From positions 83,561 to 147,560 of the forward strand of contig NZ_QXXA01000003.1 of NCBI RefSeq assembly GCF_009911265.1: a DNA stretch of 64,000 nucleotides, written 5' to 3'. Each line of letters begins with the position of its first letter. Position 1 is the first letter of the stretch. Below are positions 37,806 through 47,157 of this stretch, in pieces. Origin of the DNA: Senegalia massiliensis (GTDB lineage: Bacteria > Bacillota > Clostridia > Tissierellales > SIT17). The translations under genes and the position numbers were made by a program. The notes below the pieces were generated by a model. That model worked only from the letters and a program-made list of their open reading frames with translations, did no database searches and was not told the origin of the DNA.

Positions 37806-38436
37806 CTATAACACTTCCCTTATTTATTCTAATTATATCTTTACCATATTCTTCTGCTATTTTAACTGAATGAGTAACCATAATAACTGTTTTATTATTG
37901 TTTTTTGCAAAATCAACTATGCTTTTTATTACAAATCTTTCTGTTTCATCATCAAGTGATGAAGAAGGTTCATCTAATAAATATACTTCTCCATCAGATA
38001 AAAGAACTCTTGCAAGTGACAGCCTTTGTTTTTCACCACCAGATAAATTTTTAGCATTAGTATCTAATGATTTATTTAAATTTGATATTTCAAGATATTT
38101 ATTTAATATATCATCACTTACTCTTTCTTTTTCTTTGAATTCTAATGCTAAATTCAAGTTTTCTCTTATAGTTCCATCAAAAACTACAGGATTTTGAGAT
38201 AACATTATTACTTCTCTTCTTAGGTTTACAGGATTTATATCTAATATGTCATTATCATTATAATAAACTGTTCCTCCATCTGGGCTTTTTAAATTGTTTA
38301 AAAGTCTAAGTAAAGTAGTCTTACCACTACCACTTTGTCCTAATATGCATGTTACTATATTTTCTTTTATTCTTAAATTATCAATGTCTAGTATATCTTT
38401 ATATTTCACTTTTTCTAATTTGAAAATGTGCTTCAT
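37795..38436 (-). CDS. fetA: FetA-like ABC ATPase
   Basis: 213 residues, short for an ABC ATPase as in FetA. Walker A GQSGSGKTT at 33-41, signature LSGGEKQRLS from 131, Walker B VYLLDEP at 151-157, H-loop VTHSVK. Overlaps and pairs with the UPF0014 permease. Together they probably export iron or a related metal. Confidence 0.87.
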   Translation of the reverse strand: MKHIFKLEKVKYKDILDIDNLRIKENIVTCILGQSGSGKTTLLRLLNNLKSPDGGTVYYNDNDILDINPVNLRREVIMLSQNPVVFDGTIRENLNLALEFKEKERVSDDILNKYLEISNLNKSLDTNAKNLSGGEKQRLSLARVLLSDGEVYLLDEPSSSLDDETERFVIKSIVDFAKNNNKTVIMVTHSVKIAEEYGKDIIRINKGSVIDDR

Positions 38437-38446
38437 TATATCACTC

Positions 38447-40039
38447 CTAAAGTATTGGGGATAGTATTCTTCCTATTGCTTCTTTGAATTTTTGTAAAGC
38501 TCCTCTTTGTTCATATTCTTCATAATTTATTCTATCACAATTTTTAAAATCCTTTACAAAATCTTTTTCAAGTCTATTTGCTATGTCCTTATCATATACA
38601 AATGCATTTACTTCAAAATTTATATGAAAACTTCTATTGTCCAAATTAGCTGTTCCTACAGATGCTACCATATCATCTACAAGTAATGTCTTTGCATGGA
38701 CAAAACCTTTTTGATACCTATATATTTTCACTCCTGCTTTCAATAATTCTGATACATATGATCTAGAACCCCAAAATGCCACAACATGATCTGCTATATC
38801 AGGTATTATTATTCTTACATCTATTCCACTTAATGCAGCAGTTCTAAGAGCTACATTCATGCTTTCATTTGGTATAAGATAAGGGGTTGTAATCCATACT
38901 CTATCATTTGCATATGTTATAAGTGAAAAATATGATTGCATAATTGATTCCCACTCAGTATCTGGTCCACTTGAAGATATTTGTATTAATTGTTCGCCGT
39001 AGTATTTTAATTTAGGAAAATATTTTAGATCTTCCAAATTCTCTTTTGTACAAAAATACCAATCATTTAGAAATATATTTTGAAGAGCATATACTGCCTC
39101 CCCTTCAATTTTTATATGAGTATCTCTCCAAAAACCAAATTTCTTACTTTTGCCTAAATACTCATCTCCTATGTTTATACCTCCAGTAAAAGCTATATTA
39201 CCATCTATTATTACTATTTTTCTATGATTCCTATAATTTATATCACGACTTAACCCAGGTAAAAACACTGGAAGATAACTCTCAACTTTTACTCCTGCAT
39301 CTTTCAAACTTTTTATATATTTTTTTCCTAATCTCCAACTTCCTGCACTATCATATATAAGTCTTACTTCTACTCCTTCTTCTGCCTTTTTTATTAATAA
39401 ATTTTTAATTTCATTTCCTATTTTATCATTCTTAATTATAAAGTATTCTATATGTATATGTTTTTTGGCATTAGATAGATCTTTTTTTAATTCCTTAAAT
39501 TTTTGCTTTCCATTAGTCAATATCTTACTTTTATTATTTATTGTTACTGGAGATTTTGAGTTGTTTAATATAAGGCTTATAAGTTTTTTCTTTAAAGAAT
39601 GTTTTTCTTCTGAAAATATTTTTGATTCTTTTACTGCATTTAATTGAATTTCTGCTATATCTTCTAATGATTTAGTCCTTATATTTTCTTCTTTTTGAAA
39701 TATTTTTTTCTTTCTTATATTTTGACCTAAAAATAGATATAAAACAAAACCTACTACAGGAAATATAAATAAAACTAAAAGCCACGTAATAGTTGTTTGA
39801 GGGTCTTCATTCTCAATAAAAATTATTACTCCTATTGATATAGTGTAAAATGTAAATAAAAAAGATAGTATGCTTCTGAATTGAAACATAAATTCTCGAA
39901 TCATATCTACTATTCCACTTTGAGCTGAGTTTTTGTCAAAAAACGATAATATATTTAAATCTAATAAAAAATTAGGTACTACATATATTACAAATAATAT
40001 TATAGCTATTATTAAAAAGTATTTTTTAATTTTATTCAT
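38447..40039 (-). CDS. cls: Cardiolipin synthase
   Basis: 530 residues. Two or three N-terminal membrane helices (about 5-30, 50-75, 85-106) precede two phospholipase-D HKD motifs: H272-x-K274-x4-D279 (NHRKIVIIDG) and H448-x-K450-x4-D455 (HAKTLLVDD). It condenses two phosphatidylglycerols to cardiolipin at the membrane. It ends 10 nt upstream of fetA, so the three genes are probably co-transcribed. Confidence 0.95.
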   Translation of the reverse strand: MNKIKKYFLIIAIILFVIYVVPNFLLDLNILSFFDKNSAQSGIVDMIREFMFQFRSILSFLFTFYTISIGVIIFIENEDPQTTITWLLVLFIFPVVGFVLYLFLGQNIRKKKIFQKEENIRTKSLEDIAEIQLNAVKESKIFSEEKHSLKKKLISLILNNSKSPVTINNKSKILTNGKQKFKELKKDLSNAKKHIHIEYFIIKNDKIGNEIKNLLIKKAEEGVEVRLIYDSAGSWRLGKKYIKSLKDAGVKVESYLPVFLPGLSRDINYRNHRKIVIIDGNIAFTGGINIGDEYLGKSKKFGFWRDTHIKIEGEAVYALQNIFLNDWYFCTKENLEDLKYFPKLKYYGEQLIQISSSGPDTEWESIMQSYFSLITYANDRVWITTPYLIPNESMNVALRTAALSGIDVRIIIPDIADHVVAFWGSRSYVSELLKAGVKIYRYQKGFVHAKTLLVDDMVASVGTANLDNRSFHINFEVNAFVYDKDIANRLEKDFVKDFKNCDRINYEEYEQRGALQKFKEAIGRILSPIL

Positions 40040-40102
40040 TTTACCAACTACTTTCTCATATGTATTCTTAATATAATTATACCATTATATATTCATATTA
40101 AC

Positions 40103-41194
40103 CTATATATTCAATTTTATTAGCCAAAACTTAACACCAGAACTTGTAAAACCTAAGTCCCATGGTGCTCTAAATCTATCTGTATTGTGTGAATGTACCA
40201 ATCTATAACCTTTTGAATCAACTCCACTTACTACACATATATGAACTACTTTTCCTTTCTTTTCATATGCTACAATATCTCCTTTAGATAATTGATATGA
40301 AGCATCTAATACTTGACTATAATCTCCATACTTTATAGCTTTACCACGTCCACTATAAATTATATAATCTTTAAAAGCTTGTGCATTTACCCATGATTTT
40401 GTACCATCTTTTTCATAATTCCATGAATATGTCTTTTTAAACTCTCCCCCTTCAAACAATGCTTGAGATGCAAAATTAGCACAATCTCCACCTATTGAAT
40501 TATAATCTCTATATTTATTATTATATTTATAATTGTTTTCTCCATTATCTGCAGCACCTAAATACTTATCCATATATTTTACTATTTCTTCTCTTCTATC
40601 ATTAGTTTCTAAGTTTTTATTTCCTTTTGTTATAATACTTTTTATATTTTCTATATCTTCTTTTTTTACTCCAAGATTATCTCCAAATGGATCATCATAC
40701 CAATCTTTTGTAATAATCCATTTATTACCTCTTTTCTCTATATCCATAGCATGATAAGTTCCTATTCTAAAAGTGTTTATATTTTTTATATCATCTTTGT
40801 AAACATACTTATATTCTGTAGATAATGTAATATTCAAACTTGATTTTTCATCATATTCTTTTACCCAATTTATTATAGGAGAGGCTTCTATAGATATTAT
40901 TTTTATACCTTGTTTCTTTGACCAACTATGTAAATAATTCATCTTATTTATTTCATGTTCATATGCCCAAACTCCATATTTTTTATCTAAATCATAAAGT
41001 TTTTCTATGGCTCCTTCTTTTTGTTTTAGTATAGCATTATTTCTTGTATCTATATTATTTTTTATTATAGTATTATAATCAGATTCACTTAATACATCTA
41101 TAGTTTTATTTGAGTAGACTGATATAATGCTTATACATAATGCTATTATAATTAAAGATATTATTAATATTTTCTTTTTTATTACTATAATCAT
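40103..41194 (-). CDS. Membrane-anchored amidase-domain protein (Amidase_6 type)
   Basis: 363 residues. An N-terminal anchor (about 7-27) is followed by a middle domain of about 160 residues with no recognised family, then a C-terminal papain-like domain (about 205-363). GGDCANFASQAL supplies catalytic Cys238 and GKVVHICVVSG His318, with a late VHSHNTDRFR. This resembles the NlpC/P60-like Amidase_6 family found on spore-former surfaces. Acts outside the membrane, perhaps on peptidoglycan. Confidence 0.83.
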   Translation of the reverse strand: MIIVIKKKILIISLIIIALCISIISVYSNKTIDVLSESDYNTIIKNNIDTRNNAILKQKEGAIEKLYDLDKKYGVWAYEHEINKMNYLHSWSKKQGIKIISIEASPIINWVKEYDEKSSLNITLSTEYKYVYKDDIKNINTFRIGTYHAMDIEKRGNKWIITKDWYDDPFGDNLGVKKEDIENIKSIITKGNKNLETNDRREEIVKYMDKYLGAADNGENNYKYNNKYRDYNSIGGDCANFASQALFEGGEFKKTYSWNYEKDGTKSWVNAQAFKDYIIYSGRGKAIKYGDYSQVLDASYQLSKGDIVAYEKKGKVVHICVVSGVDSKGYRLVHSHNTDRFRAPWDLGFTSSGVKFWLIKLNI

Positions 41195-41254
41195 ATAGAT
41201 TCCCCTTTCATAATATTAATTTATGATTAAAAATATAATTATAGAATAAAAAAC

Positions 41255-41289
41255 AAGAATTACCCTGATTACTAATCAGGATAATTCTT
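41255..41289 (-). terminator. Terminator at the end of the EamA gene
   Basis: A 16-17-bp hairpin (one mismatch) that contains the last codons and stop of the EamA gene (41272) and is followed by six T on the minus strand. Strong intrinsic terminator. Confidence 0.88.
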
Positions 41290-42219
41290 ATTTAATGTAT
41301 TTTTTCTTTTATAGTTTACAAATATTATACCTGAAGCTACTAAAACTAATGCTCCAAACATATATACTGTAAATTCTTCTTTTGGTAAAAGTATCACCGA
41401 TAAAAATGATCCAGTAACTGGTATTACAAATTTAAACATTGTTATTTCTCCAGCTCTATTATATTTTAAAAGAGCATACCACAATGAAAATGCTGTTGCT
41501 GAGAGAAATGCAGAATATAATAGTAATCCTGAAGATACTGGATTAAAATTTAACATTTCTTCTGTACCACTATAACCTACTATAAGTAATATCAATGACC
41601 CTAAAAACATTTGCCAAGCTGTTACTATAAATGGGTGTATTTCTTTTGACAACTTTTTAGCTAGAATTGTTCCAAAAGCAGAAACAAGTCCAGATATTAT
41701 GAGAAATCCTTCTCCTCTAAATGTAAAGTTTAAATTAAAACCACCTTTTCCCCAATTAACTAAAATTATTCCTAACAATCCTGAAATTAATCCTATTGTT
41801 TTTTTAAAATTCATTTTATCATCGTGATATATAAAATGTGCAAGTATTACTACAAAGAATGTTCCACTTGAAGCAAGTATAGAACCTTTTATTCCACTTG
41901 TATATGCTAAGCCATTGTAAAAGAAAAAATATTGTAAACTAGTTTGAAGTAATCCTAAAATTAATAGAGATATCACAGTTTCTTTTTTTATTTTTATTGG
42001 TATTTTCAAAAAAAGCATTACTACTATAAAAATTAAACATGAGGCTATGAAAAATCTCATTCCTGCAAATAATATTTTAGAATATATATCAACTGCTGCT
42101 ATCTCTAGCTCACTATAACTTATTTTAAGTACAGGAAATGCACTTCCCCAAAGCATAGAACAAAAAATAGCTATTATTGTAACAGATACTTTATTTTTTA
42201 ATAATTCACTTTTATCCAA
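41272..42219 (-). CDS. EamA/DMT-family transporter
   Basis: 315 residues with ten predicted helices in two EamA repeats (about 11-150 and 165-305). LWGSAFPVLKISYSE near the N-terminus and FFYNGLAYTSGIKGSIL in the first repeat are characteristic. Metabolite exporter; substrate unknown. A terminator follows immediately. Confidence 0.9.
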   Translation of the reverse strand: MDKSELLKNKVSVTIIAIFCSMLWGSAFPVLKISYSELEIAAVDIYSKILFAGMRFFIASCLIFIVVMLFLKIPIKIKKETVISLLILGLLQTSLQYFFFYNGLAYTSGIKGSILASSGTFFVVILAHFIYHDDKMNFKKTIGLISGLLGIILVNWGKGGFNLNFTFRGEGFLIISGLVSAFGTILAKKLSKEIHPFIVTAWQMFLGSLILLIVGYSGTEEMLNFNPVSSGLLLYSAFLSATAFSLWYALLKYNRAGEITMFKFVIPVTGSFLSVILLPKEEFTVYMFGALVLVASGIIFVNYKRKNTLNKNYPD

Positions 42220-42272
42220 CTTTCTACACCTCTTTTATTTTCTTTAGTTCTTAAGTCTTATACTATCATATA

Positions 42273-42974
42273 CTATTCAAAATGTTTTATCAATCCTATG
42301 TATATAGCCCATGCTATCTTTTGTTGATATTCTTCATTATTAAGTAGCTTTTCCTCATTTGGATTAGATAAAAAACCACATTCAACTAATACGGAAGGAG
42401 ATTCTGCTTCTCTTATAAGATAAATACTATCTCTAGGTTGTGGTACCCTTTCATTATTTTTATCTAACATTCTTCTAAGTTCTTTTTGTAGGCCTTTTGC
42501 TAGTAATTTACTTTCTTCAGATCCTTTTTTATAAAATGTCTGTGCACCATAATATTTAGACTGAGGAAAACTATTTAAATGTACACTTATAAAAATATCT
42601 GGTTCAGAACCATTTATTAATATTCTTCTATTTCTTAAATCTTCATTTTTTCTCTGCCTATATGTTTTAGATTCTTCAGTATCTAATCCTTGGTCTATAT
42701 CTCTTGTAAGTACAGCAATTCCTCCACCTTGTTCTATTAATCTTCTTAATTTTAATGTTATCTCTAGATTTATCTCATCTTCTTTTTTACTCAAATTTCC
42801 TATTGCACCTGGATCAAAACCGCCATGACCAGCATCTAATACTATTATTTTATCCATTAAAGGAGTTGAAGTTTCTAATACAATATCTCTTTCGTTAAAA
42901 AAATATAAAGATACAGCAAGAATTATTATAGGTATAAAAATTATATCTCTTTTTCTTATATTCATTTCTCTCAA
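42273..42974 (-). CDS. cwlD: N-acetylmuramoyl-L-alanine amidase CwlD
   Basis: 233 residues from a TTG at 42974, favoured because AGGTG sits 7 nt upstream; the first internal ATG (42965) is too far from it. N-terminal anchor (about 11-26), then an Amidase_3 domain with zinc ligands His50 (LDAGHGG), Glu67 and His132 (ISVHLNS) and catalytic Glu198 (LVECGFLS). In spore formers CwlD makes the muramic-delta-lactam of spore cortex. Confidence 0.92.
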   Translation of the reverse strand: MREMNIRKRDIIFIPIIILAVSLYFFNERDIVLETSTPLMDKIIVLDAGHGGFDPGAIGNLSKKEDEINLEITLKLRRLIEQGGGIAVLTRDIDQGLDTEESKTYRQRKNEDLRNRRILINGSEPDIFISVHLNSFPQSKYYGAQTFYKKGSEESKLLAKGLQKELRRMLDKNNERVPQPRDSIYLIREAESPSVLVECGFLSNPNEEKLLNNEEYQQKIAWAIYIGLIKHFE

Positions 42975-43031
42975 TATATATCACCTTCCTTATATTATAA
43001 ATATTTTTAAGGAAGTATTTATATTACAGAA

Positions 43032-43063
43032 AAATAGAGAAGTAGATATCTACTCCTCTATTT
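43032..43063 (-). terminator. Terminator after the peroxiredoxin gene
   Basis: A 16-bp stem overlapping the peroxiredoxin stop. Its only plus-strand mismatch (A opposite C) becomes a G-U pair in minus-strand RNA, so the stem is fully paired in the sense direction only. It is followed by TTTTT on the minus strand. Confidence 0.85.
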
Positions 43064-43682
43064 AATATTTACCTACATAATCCCAACCTAATGGTATACC
43101 AGGATTACCTGGCTCCCATCCTGCTTGAGCTCCTCTTCCAGTTCTTCTATTGAATTGTAGAGCCATTATTATTCTGATAATCTCATCAATATTTCTAGCT
43201 ACAGGCTGAGGATTAGTCATCCATGCTTGAATTTTTCCTTCTGGGTCTATTATAAATGCGCCTCTCCAATCAAAGCCTTCATTTTCATTTAATATACCAT
43301 ATTTTTTAGATACTCTTTGAGTTCTATCTGATAATAATGGAAAGTTTATTTTTCTGCCTGATGGTGAAGTTTGTTGAAATATCTTATGAGAATAAATGCT
43401 ATCTGTACTTATTCCTAATACCATAGTATTTAATCTTTTAAATATTTCATGTCTTTCAGCAACTGCTGCAAGTTCCGTTGGTCAAACAAAAGTAAAATTT
43501 GAGCCATAGAAAAATAAAACTACCCAGCAACCTAAATAATCTGATAGTGATACATTTTTAGGTTTTCCTTTTACAATACCTTCTAATGTGAAATTAGGTG
43601 CTTTATCTCCTATGTCAAAATATTTTATATCGTTTTTTTCATAAGGTCTACAATAAGATTTATATTCAAAACAATTATTCAT
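43062..43682 (-). CDS. Selenocysteine-containing peroxiredoxin (in-frame TGA at 43482-43484)
   Basis: Reading through one TGA gives 206 residues from the ATG at 43682 (GGGAGG 7 nt upstream), an uninterrupted AhpC/Prx1-type peroxiredoxin. The TGA is exactly at the peroxidatic position: YGSNFTFV-U-PTELAAVAER, where ordinary family members have FTFVCPTE. The second half (VLGISTDSIYSHKIF, FPLLSDRTQRVSKKYG, the APINPEG-like FIIDPEGKIQAWMTN) stays in the same frame to the stop at 43062. A hairpin fitting a bacterial SECIS starts 9 nt after the TGA. The usual resolving Cys near the C-terminus is replaced (GRGAQAGWEPG). It should reduce peroxides using Sec. Sec incorporation is inferred from sequence; machinery genes lie outside this window. 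Confidence 0.9.
43453..43472 (-). promoter_or_regulatory. Candidate bacterial SECIS hairpin
   Basis: Within the peroxiredoxin coding region, starting 9 nt after the TGA. The stem is CAGC/GCUG with loop AGUU, extended by CUU/AAG below one G-A mismatch. The loop begins 18 nt after the TGA and has G as its second base, as bacterial SECIS elements bound by SelB usually do. The stem is short, so this is a structural inference. Confidence 0.6.
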
Positions 43683-43747
43683 TTCCATACCTCCCACCTA
43701 TAGTAATATATTATGATTTTATTAATATAAGAGTTCTAGGAAGTAAT

Positions 43748-43777
43748 AAAAAAGACACTCATTTGAGTGTCTTTTTT
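43748..43777 (-). terminator. rplM-rpsI operon terminator
   Basis: A stem of AAAAAAGACACTC and its complement with a 4-nt loop and a terminal run of six T on the minus strand, directly after rpsI (stop 43786). It isolates the peroxiredoxin gene from ribosomal transcription. Confidence 0.9.
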
Positions 43778-43785
43778 CATATATA

Positions 43786-44178
43786 TTATCTCTTTGAGAA
43801 TTGTGGACTTCTTCTTGCTTTCTTTAGACCATATTTCTTTCTTTCTGTCATTCTTGGGTCTCTTGTAAGCATTCCTGCTTTTTTTAGTGTTGGTCTAAGT
43901 TCATTATCAGCTTTAAGTAATGCTCTTGATATACCATGTCTTATAGCTCCTGCTTGACCAGTATAACCTCCACCATTTACATTTACTAAAACATCATATT
44001 TATCAGATGTATCTGTTATAACTAATGGCTCTTTTACTTTAACTTTTAATGTATCATAATTAAAATAATCGTCCATATCTCTATCATTAATTTTTATATT
44101 TCCTGAACCAGGAACTAATCTTACTCTAGCAATAGATTTTTTTCTTCTTCCAGTTCCATAAAATTGTACTTTCGCCAT
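43786..44178 (-). CDS. rpsI: 30S ribosomal protein S9
   Basis: 130 residues, full length. It ends in the diagnostic basic tail [14 protein letters not shown], which reaches the P-site tRNA, and carries the [21 protein letters not shown] block in the middle. Follows rplM by 20 nt, the universal L13-S9 pair. Confidence 0.98.
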   Translation of the reverse strand: MAKVQFYGTGRRKKSIARVRLVPGSGNIKINDRDMDDYFNYDTLKVKVKEPLVITDTSDKYDVLVNVNGGGYTGQAGAIRHGISRALLKADNELRPTLKKAGMLTRDPRMTERKKYGLKKARRSPQFSKR

Positions 44179-44198
44179 TTAAAATCCTCCCTTCCTGA

Positions 44199-44627
44199 CT
44201 ATATTTCGTAAACTTCAGGTTTTTGAGCAGCGTGATTATGTTCAGTTCCACTATAAACCTTTAGCTTTTTAATCATTTGTCTTCCTAAACTGTTTTTTGG
44301 TAACATACCTCTTACAGCTTTTTGAACTGCTAATTCTGGTTTCTCTTGCATTAATCTTTTATAAGGTATTTCTTTTAAACCACCTGGATGATTTGTGTGG
44401 TATCTGTAAAGTTTTTGGTCAAGTTTTTTACCTGATAATTCTACTTTTTCAGCATTTATGATTATTACATGATCACCTGTATCAACATGTGGTGTATAAA
44501 TAGGCTTATTCTTACCTCTTAATATTTTTGCTACTTCACTAGCAAGTCTACCTAATTTTTTACCTTCAGCATCTATAATATACCATTTTCTTTCAATTTC
44601 ATGGGGTTTAGCTATAAAGCTTTTCAT
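44199..44627 (-). CDS. rplM: 50S ribosomal protein L13
   Basis: 142 residues, full length, with the conserved [16 protein letters not shown] start and [16 protein letters not shown]. First gene of the L13-S9 operon; a promoter and a hairpin leader lie upstream, so L13 may regulate its own synthesis. Confidence 0.98.
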   Translation of the reverse strand: MKSFIAKPHEIERKWYIIDAEGKKLGRLASEVAKILRGKNKPIYTPHVDTGDHVIIINAEKVELSGKKLDQKLYRYHTNHPGGLKEIPYKRLMQEKPELAVQKAVRGMLPKNSLGRQMIKKLKVYSGTEHNHAAQKPEVYEI

Positions 44628-44677
44628 TTCTTTCCCTCCTCATTGCACTTTCATTTTAAATTTTAAGTTTAACGTCA

Positions 44678-44706
44678 ATAAAAATCCGGGGCTAGTGGAT
44701 TTTTAT
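44678..44706 (-). promoter_or_regulatory. Leader hairpin of the L13-S9 operon (possible L13 leader)
   Basis: A perfect 10-bp stem, ATAAAAATCC with its complement, capped by a 9-nt ACTAGCCCC loop, at the start of the roughly 90-nt rplM leader. GC-rich loop bases in an AT-rich spacer stand out. Firmicute L13 leaders are known autoregulatory RNAs; I cannot confirm the match. It could alternatively attenuate the upstream truA transcript. Confidence 0.45.
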
Positions 44707-44721
44707 CTTTACACTCCTTTT

Positions 44722-44750
44722 ATTGTAATACAACCTACCATGTGTGTCAA
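44722..44750 (-). promoter_or_regulatory. Promoter of rplM-rpsI
   Basis: Consensus -35 TTGACA (44745-44750) and -10 TACAAT (44722-44727) with a 17-nt spacer, just after the truA stop. Transcription would start near 44715, placing the hairpin leader at the 5' end. Confidence 0.85.
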
Positions 44751-44756
44751 GACTTT

Positions 44757-45488
44757 TTAATAATAAACTTCCATCAAATATAGTGCATGACTTGGTGCTG
44801 TAATACCTGCTCTTTTTCGATTTTTTGCATCGATTATTTCTTCTATATTAGATTTTATTCTGCCTCTAGATACATCTACTAAAGTACCAACTATTATTCT
44901 TATCATATTATATAAAAACCCGCTACCTTTAAATGTAAGTTCTATAACCTCATTTTTTTGTTCTATATCTATACTATATATTGTTCTTATTTTATTGTCT
45001 GTACCTTCTTTTATAGATGTAAATGAAGTAAAGTCATGAGTCCCTATTAGCATATTTACATTTTGTCTGAATTTGTTCATATCCAATTTATATGGCACAT
45101 GATAAGCATTATTCCTATATATTGGACTCCTTACTTGAGAATTATATATTATATATTTATATGATTTACCTTTTGCATAATATCTTGCATGAAATTCACT
45201 ATTTACTTCTTCTACTTTTCTTATTGATATATCATCTGGTAATACACTATTTAATCCCCTAATAAGTTTATATTTTACTATATCTGAATTAGTAAAAAAG
45301 CTCGCAGTTTGACCAAATGCATGTACACCTTTATCTGTTCTTCCAGAAGCTTCTAGTTTCACTTTATCTCTTGTTATTTTAAATATAGCATCTTCTATTA
45401 TTTCTTGAATAGATATTTCTGTAGGCTGCTTTTGCCAACCTTTATAATTGGAGCCATCATATTCTATTGTTAGTTTTATATTACGCAT
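44757..45488 (-). CDS. truA: tRNA pseudouridine synthase A
   Basis: 243 residues. Catalytic Asp52 is in GRTDKGVHAFGQ (49-60); YDGSNYKGWQKQP at 10-22 and the C-terminal LIGTHDFTSF complete the TruA pattern. It modifies positions 38-40 of the tRNA anticodon stem. It follows ecfT by 12 nt and is presumably in the ecf transcript. Confidence 0.96.
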   Translation of the reverse strand: MRNIKLTIEYDGSNYKGWQKQPTEISIQEIIEDAIFKITRDKVKLEASGRTDKGVHAFGQTASFFTNSDIVKYKLIRGLNSVLPDDISIRKVEEVNSEFHARYYAKGKSYKYIIYNSQVRSPIYRNNAYHVPYKLDMNKFRQNVNMLIGTHDFTSFTSIKEGTDNKIRTIYSIDIEQKNEVIELTFKGSGFLYNMIRIIVGTLVDVSRGRIKSNIEEIIDAKNRKRAGITAPSHALYLMEVYY

Positions 45489-45500
45489 ATTTTACATCCT

Positions 45501-46301
45501 CTAAATTACATATCTAAATAATATTATTGTTACTAAAAGTAAAATAGATATACTCATAGCAAAAAAATCTCTCATTTCAAGGGTTAAAACTTTCATTCTA
45601 GTTCTATTTTCTCCACCTCTATAGCATCTTGCTTCCATTGCCATAGCAAGTTCATCTGCTCTTCTAAATGCAGATATAAAAAGTGGTACAAGTAGAGGTA
45701 CTAAACTTTTTGCTCTATTCATTATATTTCCACTTTCAAAGTCTGCTCCACGTGCCATCTGAGCTTTCATTATTTTATCTGTTTCTTCTAATAGAGTAGG
45801 TATGAATCTAAGTGCTATTGTCATCATCATAGCAAGCTCATGTGCAGGAAGCCCTACTTTTCTAAAAGGGTTCAATAATTTTTCTATACCATCAGTAAGT
45901 GATATAGGTGAAGTAGTAAGTGTTAATAATGAAGTCCCTATTATAAGAAAAACAAGTCTCAATGCCATAAATGTCGCTTGCCTCAAACCCTCTATAGTTA
46001 TTTTCAAAGGTCCTAATTTATATAATACTTCTCCAGGAGTTAGAAGCGCATTTATAAAAAATGTTATAAGTATTATAATGAACAAAGGTTTTAATCCTTT
46101 TAATATAAATTTCAAAGGCACTTTTGATAAAAATATTGATATAAATATGAATGCTGTAACAAATAGATATGGGGTAAAACTATCTATAAAAAACAACGAA
46201 ATTATAAATAATAATGTTATTGATATTTTAATTCTGGGATCCAGTTTATGAATAACTGTATCACCTGGAAAGTATTGTCCTATTGTTATGTTTTTAAGCA
46301 T
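45501..46301 (-). CDS. ecfT: Energy-coupling factor transporter transmembrane protein EcfT
   Basis: 266 residues with about six helices. The two Ala-Arg-Gly/Ala-Arg-Cys coupling motifs that bind the ATPases are present as AQMARGAD and AMEARCYR. Forms the scaffold of the ECF module that energises many vitamin-specific S components. Overlaps ecfA2 by 8 nt. Confidence 0.95.
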   Translation of the reverse strand: MLKNITIGQYFPGDTVIHKLDPRIKISITLLFIISLFFIDSFTPYLFVTAFIFISIFLSKVPLKFILKGLKPLFIIILITFFINALLTPGEVLYKLGPLKITIEGLRQATFMALRLVFLIIGTSLLTLTTSPISLTDGIEKLLNPFRKVGLPAHELAMMMTIALRFIPTLLEETDKIMKAQMARGADFESGNIMNRAKSLVPLLVPLFISAFRRADELAMAMEARCYRGGENRTRMKVLTLEMRDFFAMSISILLLVTIILFRYVI

Positions 46302-47157
46302 CTCTTTTACTCCTTAAATATTTTAATAACTCCACTTCAGCTTCTTCTACTGTAAGCACATCATCTCTTATATCTTTACCCCTCTTTTTTAACTCCCTCA
46401 TTAAATACGTTATTTGTGGTATACCAAGTCCTATTTTTTCTAGTTCTTCTACCCTTTTAAATATCTCTCTAGGATTATCTACCATATTAACTTTACCTTT
46501 ATGCATAACTATTATTTTATTTACTAACTTTGCTATATCTTCCATACTATGAGATACAAGTATTATTGTAATTCCATATCTATCATAAAGTGATTTTACT
46601 TGACCTAATATTTCGTCACGACCTTTAGGATCAAGTCCAGCTGTAGGTTCATCTAGTATCAATATATCAGGTTTCATTGCAAGTACACCTGCTATTGCTA
46701 CTCTTCTTCTTTGCCCACCACTTAATTCAAAAGGTGATCTTTCCTTCACTTCTTCATAATTAAGTCCTACAACTTCCATAGCCTCTTTCACTCTTATTTT
46801 TACTTCTTCTTCACTTAATCCTAAATTTTTAGGTCCAAATGATACATCTTTATATACTGTTTCTTCAAATAACTGATGCTCTGGGTATTGAAAAACCAAG
46901 CCTACTCTCTGTCTTATTTCCTTAAGTTTTACATCTTTTTTAGTTAATTCAGTATCACCTATAAATATCTTTCCAGAGGTAGCTTTAAGTAATCCATTTA
47001 AGTGTTGAATAAGAGTTGATTTACCAGACCCTGTATGACCTATTAAACCTACAAATTCACCTTTATCTATTTCCAAATCTACATTATCTAATGCCTTGAT
47101 TTCAAATGGATTTCCAGGATTGTATATATGATTTAAGTTTTCTATTTTTATTTTCAT
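46294..47157 (-). CDS. ecfA2: ECF transporter ATPase EcfA2
   Basis: 287 residues. Walker [10 protein letters not shown] at about 40-48, signature [13 protein letters not shown], Walker [15 protein letters not shown]-loop SHSMED. The C-terminal extension after HKGKVNMVD is the usual ECF dimerisation part. The start overlaps the ecfA1 stop (ATGA). Confidence 0.94.
   Translation of the reverse strand: MKIKIENLNHIYNPGNPFEIKALDNVDLEIDKGEFVGLIGHTGSGKSTLIQHLNGLLKATSGKIFIGDTELTKKDVKLKEIRQRVGLVFQYPEHQLFEETVYKDVSFGPKNLGLSEEEVKIRVKEAMEVVGLNYEEVKERSPFELSGGQRRRVAIAGVLAMKPDILILDEPTAGLDPKGRDEILGQVKSLYDRYGITIILVSHSMEDIAKLVNKIIVMHKGKVNMVDNPREIFKRVEELEKIGLGIPQITYLMRELKKRGKDIRDDVLTVEEAEVELLKYLRSKRDA

Noticed and set aside
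43482..43697. A separate 71-codon peroxiredoxin-like gene ending at the TGA, with a second gene from 43424
   Set aside because: The two frames are the same frame and join across one TGA at the catalytic position, so a single Sec-containing protein explains both.
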